This document shows, one piece after another, positions 42,973-50,473 of a stretch of 64,000 nucleotides of DNA. This DNA comes from Peptococcaceae bacterium (GTDB lineage Bacteria > Bacillota > Peptococcia > DRI-13 > PHAD01): assembly GCA_024655825.1 (NCBI GenBank), contig JANLFJ010000012.1, positions 18,848-82,847 on the forward strand. Direction: 5' to 3'. Positions within the stretch are counted from its first letter, which is position 1, and each line of letters opens with the position of its first letter. Both the position numbers and the translations under genes were made by a program. The notes under the pieces are model-generated. The model worked only from the letters and a program-made list of their open reading frames with translations. It was not told the origin of the DNA and did not search any database.

Positions 42973-44433
42973 ATGGGAGTTTTAATCGCTGTTATTGTAT
43001 ATACTGTGGGAATATCGCTTATCACTACTTATTTAGTAAAAAGAAATGAAAAGGCCGGTAAAGACAATTTTATGCTGGCAAGCCATAGTTTGCCGTGGTA
43101 CGTGGTAGGGGTAACCATGGGATTGACCGTCCTCGGGGCGGTACACGTGTTTGGACTGCTGGAGATGGGCTTCATCATGGGCGCCGGGGCAATATGGTTT
43201 TCCCTGGCCGTTGCCTTCAGCATTGTCCTCGCCGGATTCTTTACAGGCCCGTGGGTACGCAAGCTGAAGTTTGCCACGATGCCTGAGTTTTTTGCTGCGA
43301 TATTTGGCGAAAAGATTAGGTTGCTTGCCGTGTGTGGTACCGTAGGCGTGGTTTGGGGATATTTAACCTTAGAAACACAAGGTTTAGGAATTCTTTTTTC
43401 GTTGTTTACCGGGTGGGATATCAAGCCTGCTATTATTCTGGGTGCGGTACTTGGACTTCTGTACGTTTATCTGGCAGGTATGAAACAAATCGGCTGGCTT
43501 AACCTGGTAAATACGGTAGTCATATATAGTGGCTTAATCGTGGGGATTGTCTTCTTTTCCGCAAAATTACCTGGTGGAAACTGGGAACAAGTAAACAATT
43601 TTTACTTGCAAAAATCCCAGGCATGGATGCTGAACATATTGTCAACTCCGGAAATTCTCTACGGTTTTGCCTTGAGTTTGCTGGTAGCAACAGCTTTTGC
43701 CAATGCTGTCAGCCAGACTCTTTTACAATCTGCAATATCTGCAGATGATGAGGCAAGCATCAGAAAATCCACCTGGGTTGCTGTGCCGGTTAATGGTCTG
43801 TTTGGTGTTTTCACCGTTGCTATGGGTATTGCGGCAGCAAGCGTACCGGAATATGCCAAATTAGGGCCGAAAATGGCTGGCCCCACTATGATCGTCAATT
43901 ACCTTCCGCCGTGGTTGGTGGCCTGGTTGTTGGCCGGCTTTTTAGCGGCTGTTTTATCTACTTTTGCTATGCACTCCATGTCAACGGCAACATTGTTTGT
44001 CAAAGATATCTATGTCAACCGCTACAAGCCAAATGCCACAGAAGAAGAGCAGACCAGGCTTTGCCGCATCCTGATTTTGCTTTTGGCTGCTTCGGCTACC
44101 GCGGTAGGCACGTTCCTTCCCACTATTGTGGCCGCTGTATCTTGGCTGAATTCGTTCTTGGCTCCTTTATTCTTTGTCCTGGTGGCAGGACTGTTCTGGA
44201 AAAGGTCGGAGGCAGCGGGTACAATAACTATTTTGGTTGCATGGATAGTAAACATTTTATGGTCATTCACTTCATTGCCAAAACTTTTAAATATGCCTCA
44301 GGACATAAATGGCTATATAACGGTTTCGATAACCTTGGTATTGGGCATTGTCTTGTTTGCCGCTATGGACGGAAAGCCCGGGCTTTTCAAAGAACGCAAG
44401 GAAAATTTGGTTTCTGTATCCAGTGCTGAATAA
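42973..44433 (+). CDS. Sodium:solute symporter family transporter
   Basis: A 486-residue membrane protein with about 13 helices of the SSS family. Recognisable parts are LASHSLPWYVVGVTMGLTVLG near the start, KLKFATMPEFFAAIFGEKIR, the DIKPAIILGAVLGLLYVYLA segment and LSTFAMHSMSTATLFVKDIY in the middle third, a stretch that carries sodium-site Ser/Thr residues in related proteins. Family members import sugars, amino acids, carboxylates or vitamins with Na+. It is the first gene after the sigma-54 promoter and is followed by two tiny membrane proteins, suggesting a small-subunit-assisted carrier. The substrate is presumably the alcohol or aldehyde precursor oxidised by the downstream enzymes. 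Confidence 0.9.
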   Translation: MGVLIAVIVYTVGISLITTYLVKRNEKAGKDNFMLASHSLPWYVVGVTMGLTVLGAVHVFGLLEMGFIMGAGAIWFSLAVAFSIVLAGFFTGPWVRKLKFATMPEFFAAIFGEKIRLLAVCGTVGVVWGYLTLETQGLGILFSLFTGWDIKPAIILGAVLGLLYVYLAGMKQIGWLNLVNTVVIYSGLIVGIVFFSAKLPGGNWEQVNNFYLQKSQAWMLNILSTPEILYGFALSLLVATAFANAVSQTLLQSAISADDEASIRKSTWVAVPVNGLFGVFTVAMGIAAASVPEYAKLGPKMAGPTMIVNYLPPWLVAWLLAGFLAAVLSTFAMHSMSTATLFVKDIYVNRYKPNATEEEQTRLCRILILLLAASATAVGTFLPTIVAAVSWLNSFLAPLFFVLVAGLFWKRSEAAGTITILVAWIVNILWSFTSLPKLLNMPQDINGYITVSITLVLGIVLFAAMDGKPGLFKERKENLVSVSSAE

Positions 44434-44510
44434 TTAAAAGAAAAGTGCTTTGGGCCGCGCATTACTCCACGCCACTACTGAATTAATTTTGTTTGGAGAG
44501 GTGATTATCG

Positions 44511-44618
44511 ATGTTTTGGCCGTTTTTTCTAAAAGTGTTGATAATTTTGTTGATTGAAGTAGTAATTGGTCAGATGCTTTACTCATTACTGTTTAGAGGG
44601 AAGGAGAGCAAGAGCTAA
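44511..44618 (+). CDS. Tiny single-helix membrane protein (35 aa), symporter accessory candidate
   Basis: MFWPFFLKVLIILLIEVVIG then QMLYSLLFRGKESKS. GGAGAGGTGATT lies just before ATG 44511. One transmembrane helix with a Lys/Arg C-terminus is predicted. It lies 77 bases after the symporter and shares one base with the next tiny gene (TAATG), so the pair is coupled. Small single-helix proteins of this kind are known beside other sodium symporters; assignment here is by position and form. Confidence 0.75.
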   Translation: MFWPFFLKVLIILLIEVVIGQMLYSLLFRGKESKS

Positions 44619-44746
44619 TGGAAGACGTGATCGTAACCAAATATTGGATGATGGGTGTCATTGTTGTAATGTTGATTTATGCAATTTCGTATTTTGTCTT
44701 CTCGAACAAGGGTTCTGATAAATCAACGGACAAACCCGTACGATAG
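44618..44746 (+). CDS. Tiny single-helix membrane protein (42 aa), symporter accessory candidate
   Basis: MEDVIVTKYWMMGVIVVMLI followed by YAISYFVFSNKGSDKSTDKP and VR. One helix (about residues 10-29) with a polar, Lys-rich tail. A GGAAGGAGAG ribosome site lies inside the end of the preceding gene, and ATG 44618 overlaps its stop by one base. It is likely a small subunit of the symporter together with the 35-residue protein. It is too short for a family call. Confidence 0.72.
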   Translation: MEDVIVTKYWMMGVIVVMLIYAISYFVFSNKGSDKSTDKPVR

Positions 44747-44897
44747 GCGCTTAAATCTATTCAACTAATCTTCTGTAAACTGGGCGGGGGAAAATATACA
44801 AATATTATGTCAAGAAATTGCGTTGTTATATTGATCCCCCGTTCACTCCCTTGCTTTAAGCAAAGTATGGTAATTTGAATGGGAGGAGAAGGATGTT

Positions 44898-45689
44898 ATG
44901 AGTGGCGTATTGGCTGAAGGCGCTGAGAAAGGCTGGAAGAACTACGATGATTTTGCAGCCGGGCAAGAGACAAACCGCTTGCCAAATACCGACCATTGGG
45001 TAGGAAAAGAACTGAGTATTAAACTGGAAAACCATAAAACACTGAAACTGTCTTTTGAAAGAGAAAAGGTAAAATGGGATTACAACGGCGAAACAGGTAA
45101 AGATACTTATGAAGAAGTTTGCACTTCTCCCAATCATTACTTTATAGACATTCAATTTGCCAAAAGAGCCAATGAATGCTTGACAATTGTCATGAACAGT
45201 CAAACACGACGGGCAATCACTGTGCGCTCAATCGTGCGTGAGCAGGTTCCTGCCGGCGAACCGCGTGTGACTCAGGAGTTTCTTGTAGGAGACATCCTCG
45301 GCGGAAATCCCAGCGGTGAAGTGCCAGGTCCCACCCGTGATTTGATTGGTTACCGTCAAATCAATGTGTACAGCCCCAACCATACTTATGAACATATTTA
45401 TGTGAATTCGCAGCGTTACGCATGGCAGTGCTTGAACGGTGTGCAACGGGGCCACGGTGACATGGATTATGCCAGTTACTATAAACTGGAAGATAAAATG
45501 TATGTTTTTACTTTTAGGGAAAAGATTATCCCTTGCGCTTCCGTCTTTTTCTTTGATTACAAGATAGGGCGTTGCACAGGAAAATTCATTGGGATAACCA
45601 AAGACGGGAAAATTGAGAACACCCGTGCTGGCTCATTTATTCAAAGAATGAGTTACAACTGCTATCCTACCGGTGTTGAGCCTGTTTGA
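44898..45689 (+). CDS. MoaF-like protein
   Basis: A 263-residue soluble protein with two beta-rich halves. The first (GKELSIKLENHKTLKLSFER through AITVRSIVRE) and second (YRQINVYSPNHTYEHIYVNS, WQCLNGVQRGHGDMDYASYY, CTGKFIGITKDG) resemble the N- and C-terminal domains of MoaF, a poorly understood protein first named from a molybdenum-cofactor operon. Its role is not established. Here it precedes an aldehyde:ferredoxin oxidoreductase and a MoaD-like carrier that depend on the pterin cofactor, which agrees with the family's name. An alternative is a calycin-like hydrolase or binding protein. ATG 44898 has GGGAGGAG upstream. Confidence 0.6.
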   Translation: MSGVLAEGAEKGWKNYDDFAAGQETNRLPNTDHWVGKELSIKLENHKTLKLSFEREKVKWDYNGETGKDTYEEVCTSPNHYFIDIQFAKRANECLTIVMNSQTRRAITVRSIVREQVPAGEPRVTQEFLVGDILGGNPSGEVPGPTRDLIGYRQINVYSPNHTYEHIYVNSQRYAWQCLNGVQRGHGDMDYASYYKLEDKMYVFTFREKIIPCASVFFFDYKIGRCTGKFIGITKDGKIENTRAGSFIQRMSYNCYPTGVEPV

Positions 45690-45702
45690 GGAGGTCCCTC
45701 AA

Positions 45703-45792
45703 GTGAATGATAATATCTCAACGATCAAAAACCTGTATGCCACAATAACTCTCGGCGATAAGAATAATATGCTGATGGAAGCAATGAAGTAG
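45703..45792 (+). pseudogene. SnoaL/NTF2-like N-terminal remnant (29 codons)
   Basis: A GTG at 45703 after AGGAGGT reads NDNISTIKNLYATITLGDKN then NMLMEAMK and stops. The IxxxKxLYxxxxxGD pattern is the first helix of SnoaL/ketosteroid-isomerase-like proteins, which are normally over 110 residues. It looks like a truncated gene with its start region intact. A functional micro-peptide is possible but unsupported. Confidence 0.45.
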
Positions 45793-45827
45793 AAAAATGT
45801 CGGAATCTGAAAGGTGAGGAGATGATT

Positions 45828-46848
45828 ATGCTTCAAGAAGTAATGATATCTCCGGGAAGAATAAACTTTGAAGATGTGCCCAAAGCCAAGCTTAAAGCCT
45901 GGCGAGATTCTGATCCGGATGAAATGTGTCGGGATTTGCGGATCTGACTTGCATGTTTATCATGGCAAGCTCCCCTTTGTTAAATACCCTATAGTTCAGG
46001 GGCATGAGGGTACAGGGGTGGTTGTTGAAGCAAATGATTGCAAAAAAATCAAAGTAGGAGACAGAGTAATAGTTAGGCCGCAAAAGGTATGTGGAAGATG
46101 TGATCCTTGCCGGAATGGCAGTTATCACATTTGCGACAACTTGCAGATTATGGGCATCCATACCCCGGGCTTGTCTTCGGAATATGTAGCCGTGCCTGAG
46201 AAAATGGCCGTAATAATACCCGAAGATATACCCTTGGATGTGGGGACGATGATAGAGCCTCTTTCTGTAGCTGTTCATGCTGTCAATTTGGTTGGAAGTG
46301 TCGAAAACAAAAACGTCTTGATAATTGGGGCAGGAACCGTTGGAAATCTTGTTGCGCAGGTTGCAAAAGCGAAAGACGCCAAAGTAATGATAACCGGCCG
46401 TACGGACTACCGTTTGGAGTATGCTAAACAGCTAGGCATTCACTATTGTATCAATGATTCTAAAGAAGATGTGGGGAACGCTTTGCAAAAGGTTTTTGGG
46501 CAAGGAGCTGATGTAACGTTCGAGTGCATCGGAGTGGAATCATCGGTTAACCAGTCATTTGCTTACTGCAGAAAAGGCGGAAAAGCAGTAATAACCGGTG
46601 TAATTGGGGAAAAACTCTCGATCGCTGTAGGCATCATCCAGGATAAAGAGTTGACGGTGTATGGATCGCAGATGTACCGGGAACAAGACTATCTTGAATC
46701 GATTTCCCTCATCCAACGGGGCAAAGTAGCGTTGGCTCCCCTGATCACAGCACACTTCTCGATGAAAGAATACCTTGAGGCGTATAGATTTATCTTATCC
46801 GGAAGCAACAAAGTCATGAAGGTAATAATAAACATTGGGGAAGGCTAA
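45828..46848 (+). pseudogene. Zinc-binding alcohol dehydrogenase with N-terminal frameshift
   Basis: The body (from about 45885) encodes a medium-chain Zn-dehydrogenase: catalytic-zinc Cys in KCVGICGSDLHVYHG, GHEGTGVVVE, structural-zinc cysteines in CGRCDPCRNGSYHIC, and the nucleotide motif VLIIGAGTVGNLVAQVAKA. The natural start, ATG 45828 with GAGGAG 6 bases upstream, reads LQEVMISPGRINFEDVPK but is one base out of frame. An extra A in the AAA at 45882-45884 separates it from PSLKPGEILIRMK. The body could start at TTG 45868 with a shortened N-terminus. It is a frameshift mutation, sequencing error or recoded gene. It sits in the aldehyde-oxidoreductase operon, close in type to sorbitol/threonine dehydrogenases. 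Confidence 0.75.
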
Positions 46849-46923
46849 ACCAGTGTTAATAAAGGGCAGCAAGCAATTTTCAATTGTTTATTTATGATAA
46901 AAATTCCAGGAGGAGTATCAAAA

Positions 46924-48069
46924 ATGAGTTTTATGTTTGGAATTCCTGCTTTTACTTTTTTTGGTGAGGACAGTTCAAAACAAGTCGGAGATCTTATTAA
47001 ATCCTTAAATTGTAAAAAGGCTTTTTGCGTGTATGATAAAGGGGTAAAGGCTGCCGGTATTGTTGACAATCTTATTGAGATTATTAAAGGCGCGGGCGTT
47101 GAAGTTATGGAATATGACGGAGTTCTGCCCAATCCGCCTGATACGATCGTCGAAGAGGCTGCCCAAATCGCCAGGGGAGCAAATGTCGATATTGTGGTAG
47201 CTATCGGTGGCGGCAGCTCGATTGATTGCGCCAAAGCTATCAACATCCTGCTATCCAATCCATCTCCCATTAACCAGTATGATGGTCCCAACAAAGTGCA
47301 AAATCCAGGCAAACCCTTAATAGCCATTCCTACTACTGCCGGCACTTCCAGTGAGGTAACCAGAGTTACGGTAATAACTGATACAAAACAAATCAAGAAA
47401 ATGGTTATTCTCGGCCAAAACGTAGGCGCTACATATGCTCTAATTGATCCTCTGCTCACCCTTGGTTTGCCGCCTGCCATCACTGCCGCCACCGGTATGG
47501 ATGCTTTGACCCATGCAATTGAATCTTATACTTCTGTTACAGCTTCTGTAGCTACTGAGATCAACTCCCTTAAAGCAATCGAAATTATTGTTAATAACCT
47601 GCCCGAAGCGGTCAAAAACGGGAGCAACAAAGAAGCAAGGTCTAACATGATGCTCGGTTGTCTGCTTGCCGGTATCGCTTTCTGCAACGCCGACCTGGGA
47701 CTTGTTCATGCCATTGCCCATCCGCTTAGCGCCCATTGCGGTCTGGCTCATGGCGATGCCAATGCTGCTATGCTGCCCTATGTTGTATCTTACAACGCTG
47801 CTGTGGTGCCGGAAAAAACCAAGGATATCGCCGAAGCCATGGGGATTGATGTCGAGGGTAAAAGTGCGGCGGAAGCAGCGGATATGGCCTTTAAGGCGAT
47901 TAAGGAGCTGTCCAAGGAAATAGGAATACGCACTTTGAAAGACCTTGGTGTGCCCAGGACAATTTTTAACACAATTGCTGAGGATGCTTTGAAGGAAGGG
48001 GCTTTGATGTTTAATCCCCGCAAGCCAAGCAAAGGTGAAATTTTGGCTTTGCTGGAGCAAGCTTTTTAG
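46924..48069 (+). CDS. Iron-containing alcohol dehydrogenase
   Basis: A 381-residue Fe-ADH family enzyme from ATG 46924 with AGGAGGAG upstream. Conserved features: dinucleotide-binding AIGGGSSIDCAKAINIL, TTAGTSSEVTRVTVITD, first metal ligands in GMDALTHAIESYTS and the His cluster LVHAIAHPLSAHCGLAHGDANA. It interconverts an alcohol with an aldehyde or ketone using NAD(P). It lies directly upstream of the aldehyde:ferredoxin oxidoreductase gene, so an alcohol-to-aldehyde step feeding that enzyme is likely. It may be the working dehydrogenase if the Zn-enzyme upstream is inactive. Confidence 0.92.
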   Translation: MSFMFGIPAFTFFGEDSSKQVGDLIKSLNCKKAFCVYDKGVKAAGIVDNLIEIIKGAGVEVMEYDGVLPNPPDTIVEEAAQIARGANVDIVVAIGGGSSIDCAKAINILLSNPSPINQYDGPNKVQNPGKPLIAIPTTAGTSSEVTRVTVITDTKQIKKMVILGQNVGATYALIDPLLTLGLPPAITAATGMDALTHAIESYTSVTASVATEINSLKAIEIIVNNLPEAVKNGSNKEARSNMMLGCLLAGIAFCNADLGLVHAIAHPLSAHCGLAHGDANAAMLPYVVSYNAAVVPEKTKDIAEAMGIDVEGKSAAEAADMAFKAIKELSKEIGIRTLKDLGVPRTIFNTIAEDALKEGALMFNPRKPSKGEILALLEQAF

Positions 48070-48137
48070 GTAAACAGGGCACATAGTCTCATTATTCCAG
48101 GACAAGTGTTTTCAAATGATGACGAGGAGGCCAACCG

Positions 48138-49844
48138 ATGCTAAAATTCTTACGAGTAAATATGAAGGATAAGTCCATTGTCTATGAGGACGTGAAAAAC
48201 GATTATGCTTTCTTTGGAGGACGGGGTCTTATTGCCAAAATCTTAAATGATGAAATCGATCCCAAGTGTGATCCGCTCGGTGAAGAAAACAAACTCATAG
48301 TATGTCCTGGATTGTTGACAGGGACCATGGCGCCTTGCTCCGGCCGCTTATCAATCGGGGCAAAAAGTCCGTTGACCGGAACCATCAAAGAATCGAATTC
48401 CGGTGGTACTGCCTCCCAGATGATCGCTCGCTTGAATTTAAAGGGGATAATTATTGAGGGAAAGCCCAAGCCGGGGGAACTGTTTTTTCTCTTGGTTAGG
48501 GCAGATGGGGCCAAGCTGATTCCGGCCGAAAAGTTTTCTTTAATGAATAATTATGAATTAACAAGTGTTTTGCAAAAGGATTATGGTTCGAACATTGGCA
48601 TAATTTCCATTGGGGGAGCAGGGGAACGGGGTTATAAAAACTCCAGTATCCAGATTACTGATACATTAGGACATCCCAGCCGCGCTGCCGGACGAGGCGG
48701 ATTAGGTTCTGTGATGGGATCAAAAGGGATCAAAGCCATAATCCTGGATGCACCCAAAAGTGTTCCTCAGTATCTGGATCAGGCCAAATTTTCCCAGGCA
48801 GCCCGAAAGTACGCCAAAGGTATCACCGAGCATCCTGTTTCCGGGCAAGGTTTGCCGGCTTTAGGCACAGCCAGCCTGGTAAATATGGTAAACGCCCTGG
48901 GAGCACTGCCGACGATGAATTATCAACAGGGGTCTTTCGACAAAGCAGAAGATATTTCCGGCGAAAAACTGGCTGAATTGCAGAAAACCAGAAACGGCAA
49001 GACCGGACACAATTGCCATCCCGGATGTGTAATAAAATGCTCGAACATTTATAATGATGAAAACGGCAACTATCTCACATCCGGATTAGAATACGAAACC
49101 ATTGCCTTAAACGGTGCAAACTGTGGCATATCTTCCTTGGATGCCATTGCCAAGATAGACAGGTTTTGTGATGATTTTGGCCTGGATACTATGGAGACCG
49201 GTTGTACAATGGCTGTTTGCATGGAAGCAGGCAAGCTGAGATTTGGGGATATTGACGGGGTTTTTGGTTTGCTCCGGGAAATGGCGGAAGGAACTGACTT
49301 TGGCAAGCTCCTTGGCCAAGGCACCCAGTATGTCGGTCAAAAACTGGGCGTAAAAAGAATTCCTGCGGTGAAAGGCCAGTCTATGGCCGGATATGATCCC
49401 AGGTCCTTGAAAGGAACCGGAGTTACCTATGCCACATCGCCGATGGGCGCGGATCATACATGCGGCAATACTCTAGGAAATCCCACGGTCGATCCTCATA
49501 AAAAAGAAGGGCAAGTAGAATTGTCCAAAAACACTCAGATAGAAGTTGCCGCATTTGATAACTTAGGGATGTGCCATTTTTCAGAATTTTGTACGGCTGA
49601 TCCCAAGAATATGGCGGCATTACTAGAAATGATGGAAGCTTATTTGGGCGGGGAATGGAGTGTCCAGAGACTGTTGGGAATTGGAGTGCAAACATTGCGC
49701 CTGGAAAGAAACTTTAACAAAAAGGCGGGCTTTACAGAAAAGGACGATATACTGCCGGAGTTTATGTATCAGGAAACTTTGGCGCCGCAAAACACTATAT
49801 TCGATATTAGCGGGGACGAGCTGCAAAAAGCTGTACAATACTAG
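48138..49844 (+). CDS. aor: Tungsten/molybdenum aldehyde:ferredoxin oxidoreductase
   Basis: A 568-residue AOR-family enzyme. The N-terminal pterin-binding domain has FFGGRGLIAKIL and CSGRLSIGAKSPLTG. The Fe4S4 cysteines lie in HNCHPGCVIKCSN (Cys293, 297, 301, CX3CX3C rather than the CX2CX3C of the archaeal enzyme), with a distal Cys485 in FSEFC. LKGTGVTYATSPMGADHTCG lies in the C-terminal catalytic half. Such enzymes oxidise aldehydes to acids with ferredoxin, or reduce acids. It follows the Fe-alcohol dehydrogenase and precedes a MoaD-like protein that may aid its cofactor. GAGGAGG lies before ATG 48138. Confidence 0.92.
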   Translation: MLKFLRVNMKDKSIVYEDVKNDYAFFGGRGLIAKILNDEIDPKCDPLGEENKLIVCPGLLTGTMAPCSGRLSIGAKSPLTGTIKESNSGGTASQMIARLNLKGIIIEGKPKPGELFFLLVRADGAKLIPAEKFSLMNNYELTSVLQKDYGSNIGIISIGGAGERGYKNSSIQITDTLGHPSRAAGRGGLGSVMGSKGIKAIILDAPKSVPQYLDQAKFSQAARKYAKGITEHPVSGQGLPALGTASLVNMVNALGALPTMNYQQGSFDKAEDISGEKLAELQKTRNGKTGHNCHPGCVIKCSNIYNDENGNYLTSGLEYETIALNGANCGISSLDAIAKIDRFCDDFGLDTMETGCTMAVCMEAGKLRFGDIDGVFGLLREMAEGTDFGKLLGQGTQYVGQKLGVKRIPAVKGQSMAGYDPRSLKGTGVTYATSPMGADHTCGNTLGNPTVDPHKKEGQVELSKNTQIEVAAFDNLGMCHFSEFCTADPKNMAALLEMMEAYLGGEWSVQRLLGIGVQTLRLERNFNKKAGFTEKDDILPEFMYQETLAPQNTIFDISGDELQKAVQY

Positions 49845-49863
49845 GATAACAGGATAATGCAAA

Positions 49864-50109
49864 TTGAGTATGCAAATAAAACTCTATTCTTTATTAAGAA
49901 TGAAATATCAGGACTATGACGGTGAAAGGGGCATAACGGTCGAGTGTAAAGAGAACATGAGAATCAAGGATGTTTTTGCACACCTGGAAATAGATGAAAA
50001 TGATGTCGGAATGGTTCTGGTCAACCGGAAAATAATAAAAAATATGGACACGGAAGTCCATGAACATGACGTCATTCATCTGTTCTCTGCTGTTCCAAGC
50101 GGCGGCTGA
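49864..50109 (+). CDS. MoaD/ThiS-like sulfur-carrier protein
   Basis: An 81-residue ubiquitin-fold protein: MQIKLYSLLRMKYQDYDG at the start, IKDVFAHLEIDENDVGMVLV in the middle and the diglycine end FSAVPSGG needed for adenylation and thiocarboxylation. Proteins of this type next to AOR genes are thought to supply sulfur for the pterin cofactor or stay bound to the enzyme. TTG 49864 has AGGA 9 bases upstream; ATG 49870 would shorten it by two residues. It is the last gene of the AOR operon. Confidence 0.87.
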   Translation: MSMQIKLYSLLRMKYQDYDGERGITVECKENMRIKDVFAHLEIDENDVGMVLVNRKIIKNMDTEVHEHDVIHLFSAVPSGG

Positions 50110-50206
50110 TTGTGTGGCAACTGTAAATAAAAATATTTAGGGGGGAAATCATCACAGAATGAACACACTCCAGTTTAATAAATGCATATTAGTTTGTTAA
50201 ATACTA

Positions 50207-50236
50207 TTGATTGCGTATTGTATAAAAGGTTATAAT
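50207..50236 (+). promoter_or_regulatory. Sigma-A promoter of RNA element 2
   Basis: TTGATT (50207-50212), an 18-base spacer and TATAAT (50231-50236) place the transcript start near 50243, shortly before the structured leader and about 230 bases before the sigma-54 activator gene. Confidence 0.75.
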
Positions 50237-50254
50237 TAAATAAAGATAAAAGAA

Positions 50255-50388
50255 TACCAGGCTGGATGATGTTATCACGAGTAGCTTGGATATGGTATTA
50301 AGACGATCTCTTAATACTGAGTAGTCAAGCCTAGCTCATGAAAACATGACGAGTTGTATTGTTGTGTTTTCGAGGCTGGGCTTTTTAA
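50255..50388 (+). ncRNA. Structured leader RNA, copy 2 (candidate riboswitch/attenuator)
   Basis: Same plan as the leader at 40270. The GAGTAGCTTGG box is at 50279-50289 and the second GAGTA at 50319-50323, again 40 nt apart. Stem 2 is GTATTAAGA (50295-50303) with TCTTAATAC (50309-50317), different bases from copy 1 but fully paired, a covariation. Stem 1 GCTTGG pairs with TCAAGC. AAGCCTAGCTC (50327-50337) can leave stem 1 and pair with GGCTGGGCTT (to 50383) before TTTAATTT, a terminator. The rest of 50110-50473 holds only the promoter and ribosome site. Confidence 0.75.
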
Positions 50389-50473
50389 TTTGCTCTAAAT
50401 CCCAAGGAGGTACATGTTAAGGCTGCTTTTAGTGAGAGTAGGAAAAAGATGATTTAAAGGAGGAGAAGATGCC

